Source of the DNA: Pseudoxanthomonas sp. CF125
GTDB taxonomy: Bacteria > Pseudomonadota > Gammaproteobacteria > Xanthomonadales > Xanthomonadaceae
Assembly (NCBI RefSeq): GCF_900104085.1
Contig: NZ_FNLD01000001.1
Coordinates: 62,001 to 126,000, forward strand
Reading direction: 5' to 3'
Length of the DNA stretch: 64,000 bases
Position numbers and translations under genes: made by a program. This document shows positions 8,784 through 17,272 of this stretch, one piece after another (the first letter of the stretch is position 1; the number at the start of each line of letters is the position of its first letter). The notes beneath the pieces were generated by a model. It did no database searches, had not been told where the DNA came from, and worked only from the letters and a program-made list of their open reading frames with translations.

Positions 8784-9143
8784 GTGAACAAAATTTTCCC
8801 ATACGTGGCCTTTTTCTTAATGCTGGTTCTCGGAGCGTGCGATCGTAGGCTCGCGCCCCGAGAGTTGAACGCTCTGGCTTCCGAAGGGGCCACCTTGAAC
8901 GACACTGTCGTCGCTTCCGGCCCCATTCCCGCGAGCAGATGGCCTAATGCCATCCGCAAGTTGCGGCCGGAGCGGGTCTACCGTACTCCCGACGGCCTGT
9001 ACATCACCATGGACAGCTTCTTCGTCGAAGAGCGTGGGCTGTTCGTTCCCGACTCGGCCGCCCGTTTGCTGCCGGGGCGAGAGTCGGACCCCAGCTACGA
9101 GAGCCTGGGCGAAGGCGTCTTCGCTTACACCATCAAGGGCTAG
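8784..9143 (+). CDS. Putative lipoprotein of unknown function
   Basis: A protein of about 120 residues. The N-terminus (KIFPYVAFFLMLVLGACDRR) is a lipoprotein signal peptide with lipobox LGAC, so the mature protein should be membrane-anchored outside the cytoplasm. The rest is soluble, with LRPERVYRTPDGLYITMDSFF and a C-terminal YESLGEGVFAYTIKG. I use the GTG at 8784; a TTG at 8778 is closer to the upstream GAGAA. No domain is recognised. Together with the preceding gene it forms an uncharacterised pair after creD. Confidence 0.65.
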   Translation: MNKIFPYVAFFLMLVLGACDRRLAPRELNALASEGATLNDTVVASGPIPASRWPNAIRKLRPERVYRTPDGLYITMDSFFVEERGLFVPDSAARLLPGRESDPSYESLGEGVFAYTIKG

Positions 9144-9186
9144 CCCGAATCTCGCCCCGGCCGGTGGCGTGCGGTAGAGTCCCGGG

Positions 9187-9792
9187 ATGGACTCTCCGCA
9201 CACCATCGGCCTCTTTCGCGGGCCCGAAATCCTGCCCTGGCTTGCTGATACGGCGCGCCTGCGCATAAGCGTGTTCCGCGAATGGCCGTATCTCTACGAA
9301 GGCAGTTTCGAATCCGAGCGGGATTATCTGGCGGCCTACGCGCAGTCGAAGGAAAGCCTGCTCGTCCTGGCCCTGGACGGCGACGAAGTAGTCGGCGCGT
9401 CTACGGGGATGCAGCTGGCCGACAGCGAGCCTGCGTTCCGCCAACCGTTCGTGGAGCAGGGCATGCCAGTCGAGTCGGTTTTCTATTTCGGCGAATCCGT
9501 GCTGCTTCCTGCCTATCGCGGGCGCGGCATCGGCCATGCCTTCTTCGACAGCCGCGAGGCGCATGCGCGTGCGCTGGGGCGGTTTCAATGGACGGCGTTC
9601 TGCTCCGTGGATCGAGACGCCGGGGATGCACGGCGCCCCGATGACTACCGGCCCAACGATGCGTTCTGGAGCAAGCGCGGCTATCAGAGTCGGCCAGGCA
9701 TGACCATGCGCCTGCCATGGCAGGAAGCGGGTCGCGGCGAAGTGGACCATTCGCTTACCTTCTGGCTGCGCGAACTGGAGCAGGCCGCATGA
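9187..9792 (+). CDS. GNAT-family N-acetyltransferase
   Basis: A 201-residue protein. The acetyl-CoA loop is seen in FYFGESVLLPAYRGRGIGHAF (R-G-R-G-I-G around residues 117-122), preceded by the substrate-side VVGASTGMQLAD strand. A DYRPNDAFWSKRGYQ segment follows, typical of GNAT proteins in which a conserved Asn and Tyr sit near the cofactor. Its last four bases overlap the start of the next gene (ATGA), so it is translationally coupled to the nitrilase-family hydrolase. Presumably the two act on related amide or amine substrates, but this is inference. Confidence 0.85.
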   Translation: MDSPHTIGLFRGPEILPWLADTARLRISVFREWPYLYEGSFESERDYLAAYAQSKESLLVLALDGDEVVGASTGMQLADSEPAFRQPFVEQGMPVESVFYFGESVLLPAYRGRGIGHAFFDSREAHARALGRFQWTAFCSVDRDAGDARRPDDYRPNDAFWSKRGYQSRPGMTMRLPWQEAGRGEVDHSLTFWLRELEQAA

Positions 9793-10673
9793 AAGTCGCT
9801 GTCGCCAAATATCCGGTCGGCGCGCCGCGCGATTTCGCTGAGTTCGCCGGCAAGCAGGCGCAGTTGCTGGCCGAGGCGGCGCAAGCCGGAGCGGAAGTGG
9901 CGGTGTTGCCCGAATACCTGTCGCTGGAACTGGCCGCCAGCTTCGATGCCGCGACCAGCGGCGACCTGATCGCATCGCTGTCGGCGATCCAGCAGTACCG
10001 AGAGCAGTCGATCGAGTTGTATTCGCGATTGGCGCGTGAGTACCGTCTGTATCTTGTCGCCGGAAGTTTCCTGCTAGCGCACGGTGATGGCCGTTATCGC
10101 AACCGTAGCGACTGGTTCACGCCCGAGGGCGCGCACGGTTGGCAAGACAAGCTGCAACTGACCGGTTTCGAGAAATCCATCGGTGTGATCGAAGCCGGGG
10201 ATGCTTTGAAAGTTTTCGAGGCTCAAGGCGTGCGTACGGGCATCTCAGTCTGCTACGACGCCGAATTCCCATTGCCGGTCCGCGCGCAGTACGAAAGCGG
10301 CGCGCGCCTGCTGCTGGTGCCCAGTTGCACCGACACCGAGGCCGGCGCCAGCCGTGTGCGCATTGGTTGCCTGGCACGGGCATTGGAGAACCGCATGTTC
10401 GTTGCCCAGTCGGTGACCGCCGGAGAAGCTGCCTGGAGCCCTGCGCTGGATACCAATACCGGAGAAGCCGCGATCTACGCCCCGATGGACGTCGGCCTGC
10501 CCGCAAACGGCATCGTGGCGCAGACCCGGGCCGATCAGGTCTGGGCGATGGCGGAATTGGATTTCGCAGTGTTGAAAGCCAGTCGCACTCACGCGCAAGT
10601 CGCCAACGACAGCGACTGGACCGGCCAATTGGCGCCCGGCATCGCGCGCGCAACGCTGTCCAAGGCGGTGTAG
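9789..10673 (+). CDS. Carbon-nitrogen hydrolase (nitrilase superfamily)
   Basis: A 294-residue enzyme of the CN-hydrolase fold. The catalytic triad is visible: Glu42 in VLPEYLSLE, Lys in WQDKLQLTGFEK, and Cys in GISVCYDAEFP. Members cleave nitriles, amides or carbamoyl groups; the specific substrate is not inferable. The start ATG overlaps the TGA of the GNAT gene. The TAG stop is created by the first bases of a REP element (see 10670-10755), so the C-terminus may have been set by insertion of the repeat. Confidence 0.87.
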   Translation: MKVAVAKYPVGAPRDFAEFAGKQAQLLAEAAQAGAEVAVLPEYLSLELAASFDAATSGDLIASLSAIQQYREQSIELYSRLAREYRLYLVAGSFLLAHGDGRYRNRSDWFTPEGAHGWQDKLQLTGFEKSIGVIEAGDALKVFEAQGVRTGISVCYDAEFPLPVRAQYESGARLLLVPSCTDTEAGASRVRIGCLARALENRMFVAQSVTAGEAAWSPALDTNTGEAAIYAPMDVGLPANGIVAQTRADQVWAMAELDFAVLKASRTHAQVANDSDWTGQLAPGIARATLSKAV

Positions 10674-10755
10674 GAGCTGCGTAAGCTGCGACTGCATAAC
10701 GCCGAACCTGCGTATGAACGCCGAAAATATCGGTCGCAGCTTACGCAGCTCCTAC
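10670..10755. repeat. REP dimer (GTAGGAGCTGCG family), copy 1
   Basis: Two copies of a 23-bp unit starting GTAGGAGCTGCGTAAGCTGC face each other, the second in inverse orientation, separated by about 40 bp. Each outer terminus reads TGTAG. The left TAG is the stop codon of the nitrilase gene and the right one is the stop codon of the convergent PAP2 gene. The same dimer occurs at 42732-42825 and 53734-53829. Confidence 0.9.
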
Positions 10756-11309
10756 AGGAGAAGCAGGTCGCCCATGGCTCGCGTCGTCCACAGCGAAACC
10801 GCAGCCAGCAGGGAACCTATTCCGAACGCCGCCAACACATCGCTGGGGTAATGCAGGCCCAGCACAACGCGTGAAATCGCCACGCATATCGTGAAAGGAA
10901 GCAACAGCAACGCCAGTGCCGGATAGTGGGCAATCGCCACGATGCTGAAGGCCACCGCGTGCAGCGTATGACCGGACGGAAAACTGAATTCGTCCAGCGG
11001 CGCGACCCACGCGCGGATGCGCACATCGGAAGCGAAAGGCCGCGGGCGTCGGGTCCACCGTTTCAGCAACTTGTACAGAACCAGCGCGATGACGCCGGTG
11101 ATGGCCAAGTGCGCCGAGGCGGCCAGCCCCGCCGTTCCGTCGAAGACGATCAGCGCGGCCATCAACACATACCAGAACACGCCGTCTCCCAGCCGGCTGA
11201 TCGAAGCGAAGAAGCGGCGCACGCTGGTTCCCTCGCACAGGCGGTTGGCACGCAGGCACCAGCCTGCATCGTGCAAGCGCATGGGTTTACGCAACGGCAG
11301 CGGACGCAT
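10752..11309 (-). CDS. PAP2-family membrane phosphatase
   Basis: A 185-residue membrane protein with the three PAP2 motifs: KLLKRWTRRPRPF (KxxxxxxRP), FPSGHTLHA (PSGH) and SRVVLGLHYPSDVLAA (SRxxxxxHxxxD). About five hydrophobic segments surround them. The family dephosphorylates lipid phosphates such as phosphatidate or undecaprenyl pyrophosphate. The start at 11309 overlaps the end of the glycosyltransferase gene by 23 bp, so they form an operon and probably act in the same lipid or glycolipid pathway. The stop codon lies inside the REP dimer. Confidence 0.87.
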   Translation of the reverse strand: MRPLPLRKPMRLHDAGWCLRANRLCEGTSVRRFFASISRLGDGVFWYVLMAALIVFDGTAGLAASAHLAITGVIALVLYKLLKRWTRRPRPFASDVRIRAWVAPLDEFSFPSGHTLHAVAFSIVAIAHYPALALLLLPFTICVAISRVVLGLHYPSDVLAAFGIGSLLAAVSLWTTRAMGDLLLL

Positions 11310-12429
11310 GTCGCCTCCTCGCCATCGCCAGACCGGCGAGCAGGGCATCGAAGTCGGCGGCCACCTGTGCCGGATGCAGACGCTGCATTGAGTCCCGCGC
11401 GCGCTGGCCCATGGCTTGGCGCAGGGCGTCGTCGGTGGCCAGTTTGATCGCAGCGGCGATGAAGTCCGCATCGTTGTCCACGGCCATGCCATCGATGCCG
11501 TGGTGTACGTGTTCGCGCGCAGCACCGTAATCGAACGCCACTACCGCAACACCGCTGGCCATCGCTTCGAGCGTGGTGTTGCCGAAGGTCTCGCTGTGGC
11601 TGGGGAACAGGAACAGATCGGCGCTGGCGAAGTGGCGCGCCACCTCGGCGCCGCGCTGCAGGCCGCAGAAGATGAAGTCGGGATGCTCCTGCGCCAGTTT
11701 TTGCCGTGCGGGTCCATCGCCTACCCATACGAAACGGGCGTCGGGCCGGCTGCGCTGCAGTTCGCGGAATGCGCGCACCGCAAGCTCCAGATTCTTTTCC
11801 GGTGCGATCCTTCCCAGGTAGATCACGGCCAGTCCGGAATCTCCCACGCCCCACGACCGGCGCAGCGCGTCGTCGCGCTTGTCCGGGGCGAACTGGTCTG
11901 CGTCCACCGCGCGCGCCAGCCGGACCGCGTGCTTGAAGTTCTGCGACTGCAGAAACTCCGCCAGCTCGCGGGTGGGCACCAGGGTGGCGTCGCCGCCATT
12001 GTGGAAGCGGCGCATCCAGCGCAGCGCGGTGCTTTCCAGGAACGGCATGCCGTAGTCGCGCATGTATTGATCGAAGCGGGTGTGAAAGCCGGTCGCTGCG
12101 GGAATGCCGAGCTTTCTCGCCGCCCGCAATGCCGACCAGCCCAGGGGGCCTTCCGTGGCCGCATAGATCGCATCCGGCGGATTGGCGGTCCAGAGCTCCA
12201 GCAGGCTCTTGGTAGCGGGAAAACCGAACTTCAGCCCAGGGTAGCGCGGCAAACCGGCGCCGCGCACCAGCAAGGTGTCCGAATCGGGGCGGAGTTCGTC
12301 CTGCTGCCGTGGACGGACCAACAGCACTTCATGGCCGCGGGCGCGCAAACCCTGCTCCAGACCCTGGACGGTGAGAGCGACACCGTTGATCTCGGGCGGA
12401 TACGTTTCGGTGACGATGGCGTAGCGCAT
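11287..12429 (-). CDS. Glycosyltransferase family 4, MgtA/PimB-like
   Basis: A 380-residue GT-B enzyme. The N-terminus MRYAIVTETYPPEINGVA and the GFHTRFDQYMRDYG region resemble GDP-mannose-dependent mannosyltransferases (MgtA/PimB) and plant SQD2-like enzymes. The C-terminal nucleotide-sugar site has GRIAPEKNLELAV, WVGDGPARQKL and the E-x7-E motif region HSETFGNTTLEAMASG. I start at 12429 because GGAG sits seven bases upstream; an in-frame ATG at 12468 has none. The overlap with the PAP2 gene suggests glycolipid synthesis. Confidence 0.88.
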   Translation of the reverse strand: MRYAIVTETYPPEINGVALTVQGLEQGLRARGHEVLLVRPRQQDELRPDSDTLLVRGAGLPRYPGLKFGFPATKSLLELWTANPPDAIYAATEGPLGWSALRAARKLGIPAATGFHTRFDQYMRDYGMPFLESTALRWMRRFHNGGDATLVPTRELAEFLQSQNFKHAVRLARAVDADQFAPDKRDDALRRSWGVGDSGLAVIYLGRIAPEKNLELAVRAFRELQRSRPDARFVWVGDGPARQKLAQEHPDFIFCGLQRGAEVARHFASADLFLFPSHSETFGNTTLEAMASGVAVVAFDYGAAREHVHHGIDGMAVDNDADFIAAAIKLATDDALRQAMGQRARDSMQRLHPAQVAADFDALLAGLAMARRRHASAAVA

Positions 12430-12551
12430 GCGTGACTCCACGTTTTGCGCATGCTGGGCGTCGGCCATGAAGCCGTTGTTTCAAGAAAATGACGTCGCGA
12501 TGACATGGCCTTGCCGCAACAGGACGATATGTCCCGTCCGTTGCTTCCGGG

Positions 12552-13526
12552 CTACGGCACGGATTGTCCGCGCATGGCGGTCAACAGGGCGTACCACTCC
12601 TCGCGCGTAAGTCGCAGTTCGTCCGCGGCGCAGACGGCCGTCAATCGCGCGGGATCTGTGGTGCCGACGATAGGCTGGATGTCGGCAGGGTGGCGCAGCA
12701 GCCAGGCAGTGAGGACCGCCTCTGCGGAAACATTGTTTTCCCGAGCCATCTCCTGCACCAGGGCAGCGGCCGAGCGCATCGGCTCGTCCATGCCGGCGAG
12801 GGGAGCCGAGAACTTACCGCTCGCCAGCGGTGCCCACGCCTGCACCAGAATGCCGTGCTCGCGGCAGTAATCCAGAGTGCCGGCGGTGTCCGCATGAATG
12901 CCGTCGAGCCGGTTGAAGAGAACGCCTTCGGAAATCGGATAGTGATGCAGCAGGCTCAACTCGATCTGGTTGGCCACCAGCGGCTGATCCACGTACTTGC
13001 GCAGCAGCGATATCTGCGACGCACTGTGATTGCTGATGCCGAAGTGGCGCACCTTTCCGCTGCGCTGCAGCTCGTCGAATGCGGCGGCCACTTCCGCCGG
13101 TTCGGCGAGTGGATCGGGCCGGTGCAGCAGCAGAAGGTCGAGGTGTCCGGTGTTCAGGCGGCGGAGCGAGCCTTCGACCGAGCGCAACAGATGCTCGCGG
13201 CTGAAATCGTAGCGCCCCGGACTGTTTGCACTCGGGTTGCCGGCAAAGCGGATGCCGCACTTGGACTGCAGCACGATGCGATCGCGCAGGCCCGGGGTCC
13301 GCTGCAATACTTCGCCGAACAAGCGTTCCGACTTTCCACGCGCGTAGATGTCGGCGTGATCGAACAGGGTGATGCCCAGCTCCACCGCAGTGTTTATCGC
13401 GCCAGTCGCGGCGGATATCTCGGCGGTGGTGATGTCCTCGTCGTCCCAGGCGCGGCTCAGGTGCATGCAGCCGTAAGCAATGCGGGAAACTTCGAGATCC
13501 GAATGCGGGATGCGACAGGTTTGCAT
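12552..13526 (-). CDS. Aldo/keto reductase (YdhF-like)
   Basis: A 324-residue (alpha/beta)8 oxidoreductase. The catalytic tetrad is visible: Asp56 and Tyr61 in LFDHADIYARGKSE, Lys89 in VLQSKCGI, and His in LDLLLLHRPDP. The NADPH-binding end reads IQPIVGTTDPARL. The spacing and the YGCMHLSRAWDD start fit the YdhF/AKR subfamily. The physiological substrate is unknown. It ends four bases before the ppx start on the same strand, so it may be expressed with its neighbours. Confidence 0.88.
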   Translation of the reverse strand: MQTCRIPHSDLEVSRIAYGCMHLSRAWDDEDITTAEISAATGAINTAVELGITLFDHADIYARGKSERLFGEVLQRTPGLRDRIVLQSKCGIRFAGNPSANSPGRYDFSREHLLRSVEGSLRRLNTGHLDLLLLHRPDPLAEPAEVAAAFDELQRSGKVRHFGISNHSASQISLLRKYVDQPLVANQIELSLLHHYPISEGVLFNRLDGIHADTAGTLDYCREHGILVQAWAPLASGKFSAPLAGMDEPMRSAAALVQEMARENNVSAEAVLTAWLLRHPADIQPIVGTTDPARLTAVCAADELRLTREEWYALLTAMRGQSVP

Positions 13527-13530
13527 GGCG

Positions 13531-15060
13531 TCAATCGACGAAAGGACGGAACGCCACGCTCAGGCCGGCCATATCCTCCGGCTCGCTGATCAGATCGGCG
13601 CGCAGCAGGGGGCGGGCTTCGATCCATTTCTTCGAAATGACCAGCTGCAGCGCATCTCCGTTGCCGGTGAGCTCCAGCTTCGGTATGGGTTCGGCATCGT
13701 GCGAGCGGTGCAGCAGCACCGACAGGCGCAGCAAGGCGGCCTTGCGCTTGGCGCTTAGCAGCAGGCGGTCGGGCAACGCATCGAAAGCCGTCTTGGGGAC
13801 GCCGCGCCGATGGGTGCGCACCAGCGCGGCCAGCACCTGCTGTTCCTGGCGCGAAAAACCGGAGATGTCCGAGTTTTCGATCAGATAGGCGCCATGCACG
13901 TGGTACTGGCTGTGCGCCACCGCCAGGCCGATTTCGTGCAGTCGCGCGGCCCAGCCGAGTTGCCTGGCGTCGTCGTCGTCCAGGCCCCAGGTCTCCGCGA
14001 CCTGCTCGAACAGGCGCATCGCGGTGCCTTCCACGCGCGCCGCCTGCGCCGCGTCTATGCCGTAGCGCTGGGTCAGCGAGGAAACCGAGGCATCGCGCGG
14101 ATCGTTGTCGCTGCCGCGGCCCAGCATGTCGTAGAGGATGCCTTCACGCATCGCGGCTTTGCTGACCATCAGGCGTTGCAGCCCCAGGGCCTCGAAGGCC
14201 GCCTCGAGCACCAGCACGCCGCCGGCGATGATCGGGCGGCGGTCGTTGGACAGGCCCGGTAACTCTATGGCGTCGATATGGGTGGCTTGCAGCAGGCGAT
14301 CGCGCACTTGCGGCAGCGCTTCGGCGGTGATCGCACCCTTGGTCAGCTTCATCGCCGCGCAGATTTCGCCGATGGCCTTGTGGGTGCCGGAAGAGCCCAG
14401 CGCCTCCTGCCAGCCCAGCGCCCGGTACAGCCCAGCGAACTGCTGGAATTCAGCGCCGATTTCGGTCAAGGCTTCTTTCCAGCGTTTCTTGGACAATTTT
14501 CCGCCGGGGAAGAACCGGCGGGTGCTGGCGATGCAACCGACTTGCAGACTCTCGCGTTCGATCTGTTCGAAGCCGCGGCCGATGATGAACTCGGTGGAGC
14601 CGCCGCCGATGTCGATCACCAGCCGCAGTTGCCCTGGCTTGGGGGGCTGCGCATGGGCCACGCCCAGATAGATCAGGCGCGCTTCCTCGCGGCCGGAAAC
14701 CACTTCGATCGCATGGCCCAGCGCGGTTTCCGCAGGCATCAGGAAGCTCTGCGGCGAGGACAGCTGGCGCACCGTGTTGGTCGCCAGCGCGCGCACGCGC
14801 AGCGAGGGGATATCGCGGATGCGCTGTCCGAAACGCGCCAGGCATTCCAGGCCGCGCTGGCGCGCAGCGGAGGACAGGCCGCCCTTGCCGTCCAGCCCGT
14901 CGGCCATGCGTACGGTTTCGCGCAGGCGGTCCACCACCCGCAACTGGCCCAGCGTGTAACGCGCCACGACCATGTGGAAACTGTTGGAGCCGATGTCGAC
15001 CGCGGCCAGCTGGTCGCCGTCTTGGAGAGGTGGGGAGACGGCGGAGGCGGGGAAGGGCAT
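13531..15060 (-). CDS. ppx: Exopolyphosphatase (Ppx/GppA family)
   Basis: A 509-residue enzyme with an actin-like ATPase fold: phosphate 1 motif AVDIGSNSFHMVVAR, then VIDIGGGSTEFI and IIAGGVLVLEAAFEAL. The C-terminal HD-like helical domain includes LGWAARLHEIGLAVAHSQYH. Ppx releases phosphate from polyphosphate ends. The nearby ppk1 makes the polymer, and phoR/phoB respond to phosphate, so the cluster is a phosphate-storage block. A REP pair separates it from ppk1, unlike the E. coli ppk-ppx operon. Confidence 0.93.
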   Translation of the reverse strand: MPFPASAVSPPLQDGDQLAAVDIGSNSFHMVVARYTLGQLRVVDRLRETVRMADGLDGKGGLSSAARQRGLECLARFGQRIRDIPSLRVRALATNTVRQLSSPQSFLMPAETALGHAIEVVSGREEARLIYLGVAHAQPPKPGQLRLVIDIGGGSTEFIIGRGFEQIERESLQVGCIASTRRFFPGGKLSKKRWKEALTEIGAEFQQFAGLYRALGWQEALGSSGTHKAIGEICAAMKLTKGAITAEALPQVRDRLLQATHIDAIELPGLSNDRRPIIAGGVLVLEAAFEALGLQRLMVSKAAMREGILYDMLGRGSDNDPRDASVSSLTQRYGIDAAQAARVEGTAMRLFEQVAETWGLDDDDARQLGWAARLHEIGLAVAHSQYHVHGAYLIENSDISGFSRQEQQVLAALVRTHRRGVPKTAFDALPDRLLLSAKRKAALLRLSVLLHRSHDAEPIPKLELTGNGDALQLVISKKWIEARPLLRADLISEPEDMAGLSVAFRPFVD

Positions 15061-15097
15061 GGTGCAAGTTTAACGGTAACCGGACCCGGAAGGTTTT

Positions 15098-15164
15098 GTA
15101 GAGCCGGGCTTGCTCGGCTGTTTTTGATCCTCAAGCAAGAGCGGCCGAGCAAGCCCGGCTCTAC
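15098..15164. repeat. REP pair (GTAGAGCCGGGC family)
   Basis: GTAGAGCCGGGCTTGCTCGG at 15098-15117 is repeated in inverse orientation ending at 15164, with about 20 bp between the arms. Both outer ends read TGTAG. It lies between ppx and ppk1. A single related copy is at 737-763. It could fold into a long hairpin in the transcript and stabilise or end the ppk1 message. Confidence 0.85.
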
Positions 15165-15175
15165 ACGAGGGAACG

Positions 15176-17272
15176 TCAGACCTTGGCCAGCAACGCAGCC
15201 TGCGCCGAATGCGGCGTCTCGCCTTCGGCGGGCGACAGCTTGTGGTATTCGCCGTCGGCATCCAGTTCCCAGGCGTTGCAGTTGTCGTCCAGGTAGTTCT
15301 GCAGAGCTTCCTTGAACACGCGCTCGGCCAGGTCTTCGTCCAGGATCGGGAAGCAGGTCTCCACACGGTGCAGCAGATTGCGCTCCAGCCAGTCCGCACT
15401 GGCGCAGTAGAGCTCGGGTTCGCCGTCGTTGCCGAACCAGTAGATGCGGCTGTGCTCGAGGAAGCGACCGACGATGGAGCGCACGCGGATGTTCTCAGAC
15501 ACTCCCGGTACGCCCGGACGCAGCGCGCAGGCGCCGCGCACGATCAGGTCGATGCCGACCCCGGCCTGCGAAGCGGCGTACAGCGCGCGGATGATGCGTG
15601 GCTCGTTGATGGCGTTGATCTTGATGATGATGCGGCCGGTTTTGCCGGCGCGCGCGAGCTTGGCTTCGCGCTCGATCTTCTTCAACAAGCCCGTATGCAG
15701 GGTGAAAGGCGACTGCAGCAGGCGCTTGAGCTTGGTGGAAGGCGCCAGCCCCGACAGCTGCTGGAACAGCAGGTGCACGTCGTTGCCGATATCCGGATCG
15801 GCGGTGATCAGGCCCAGGTCGGTGTACGCGCGCGCGGTGCCGCTGTGGTAGTTGCCGGTGCCCAGGTGCACGTAGCGGCGCAGCTTGCGGCCTTCGCGGC
15901 GCACGATGAGCAGCATCTTGCCGTGGGTCTTGAAGCCGACCACGCCGTAGACGACCTGCACCCCGGCTTCCTGCAGGCGGTCGGCCACGCCCAGGTTGGC
16001 GTCCTCGTCGAAGCGCGCGCGCAGTTCCACCACCACGGTGACGTCCTTGCCGTTGCGCGCGGCTAGGATCAGCGCATCGACGATGGCCGAATCCTTGCCG
16101 GTGCGGTACAGCGTCTGCTTGATCGCCAGCACGTTGGGGTCGGTGGCCGACTGGCGGATCAGTTCCAGCACCGGCGTGAAGGCGTCGAAGGGGTGGTGCA
16201 TCAGCACATCGCCGTCGTCGACGGTCTCGAACATGGCGTCCTGTCCGCGCAGCGTGCGCGGGGTGAAGCTGGGGTACTTCAGCTCCGCCCTGGCCACCAG
16301 ATCGTAGACTTGGGTGACGCGATTCAGGTTGACCGGCCCGTCGATCAGATAGACCGCATTTTCCGGCAGATCGAAATTCTGCAGCAGCGTGCGCATGATC
16401 GGCTTGGGGCAGTCCTTGGCGATTTCCAGCCGCACCGCCGGGTTGTAGCCGCGGCCGACCAGTTCGTCGCGCAAGGCCAGCGCCAGGTTCTCGACTTCGG
16501 CTTCGTCCACTACCAGCTCGGAATTGCGGGTTACGCGAAACTGGTAGGCGCCTTTGACTTCCATGCCCGGGAACATCTCGTCGGCGAAGGCCGACAGCAC
16601 CGAGGACAGCAGCACGAAGTCGTGCTCGCCGCCGGATACGCGTTGCGGCAGATGGATGATACGGGGCAGCGAACGCGGCGCACGCACGATGGCCAGGTGG
16701 CCGGCGCGTCCGAACGCATCCTTGCCCTTCAGCACCACCACGATGTTCAGCGACTTGTTGAGGATTTTCGGGAACGGATGCGACGGATCCAGGCCAAGCG
16801 GCGACAGTACCGGCATGATTTCGTCGCGGAAATAGGCGCGCAGCCAGCGCGTCTGCCGCGCGTTCCAGGAATCGCGCCCCAGCACGCGCACGCCGGCTTC
16901 GTTGAGCGAAGGGCGGATCACCTCGTTCCAGCATTTGTACTGCGCATCGACCAGTTGCGCGGCGCGGTCGTGGATCTTGTTGAGGATGCTCGCCGGGCTC
17001 ATGCCGTCGGCGGCGGCGGGCACTCCGAAATCCATGGCGTGGCGCACGGTGGCGGCGCGGATCTCGAAGAATTCGTCCAGGTTGGTGCAAGAAATGCACA
17101 GAAAACGCAGCCGCTCCAGCAACGGCACTTGCGGATCCAGCGCCTGCGCCAGCACCCGGAAGTTGAAATCCAGCTGCGACAACTCGCGATTGAGGTACAG
17201 CGACGGATCGCGCAGCGGATCGCCCTCGCTGGGAGCGTCGATGGCGGGCAGGCTGGGGTAGGCGGCAGTCAT
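15176..17272 (-). CDS. ppk1: Polyphosphate kinase 1
   Basis: A 698-residue enzyme that polymerises the gamma phosphate of ATP. It starts with the N-terminal helical domain (SLYLNRELSQLDFNFRVL, then CISCTNLDEFFEIR). The phospholipase-D-like catalytic domains contain HHPFDAF, KQTLYRTG and the KTHGK motif around residue 448, where the His is the autophosphorylated residue of the family. The VHLGTGNYH stretch follows. The start at 17272 overlaps the phoR stop by four bases (ATGA). Coupling to phoR fits induction under phosphate starvation. Confidence 0.95.
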   Translation of the reverse strand: MTAAYPSLPAIDAPSEGDPLRDPSLYLNRELSQLDFNFRVLAQALDPQVPLLERLRFLCISCTNLDEFFEIRAATVRHAMDFGVPAAADGMSPASILNKIHDRAAQLVDAQYKCWNEVIRPSLNEAGVRVLGRDSWNARQTRWLRAYFRDEIMPVLSPLGLDPSHPFPKILNKSLNIVVVLKGKDAFGRAGHLAIVRAPRSLPRIIHLPQRVSGGEHDFVLLSSVLSAFADEMFPGMEVKGAYQFRVTRNSELVVDEAEVENLALALRDELVGRGYNPAVRLEIAKDCPKPIMRTLLQNFDLPENAVYLIDGPVNLNRVTQVYDLVARAELKYPSFTPRTLRGQDAMFETVDDGDVLMHHPFDAFTPVLELIRQSATDPNVLAIKQTLYRTGKDSAIVDALILAARNGKDVTVVVELRARFDEDANLGVADRLQEAGVQVVYGVVGFKTHGKMLLIVRREGRKLRRYVHLGTGNYHSGTARAYTDLGLITADPDIGNDVHLLFQQLSGLAPSTKLKRLLQSPFTLHTGLLKKIEREAKLARAGKTGRIIIKINAINEPRIIRALYAASQAGVGIDLIVRGACALRPGVPGVSENIRVRSIVGRFLEHSRIYWFGNDGEPELYCASADWLERNLLHRVETCFPILDEDLAERVFKEALQNYLDDNCNAWELDADGEYHKLSPAEGETPHSAQAALLAKV

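Noticed and set aside
10670..10755. CRISPR-like repeat with spacer
   Set aside because: There are only two inverse copies per locus, not a direct array, and the units recur as isolated dimers. This is a REP dimer.
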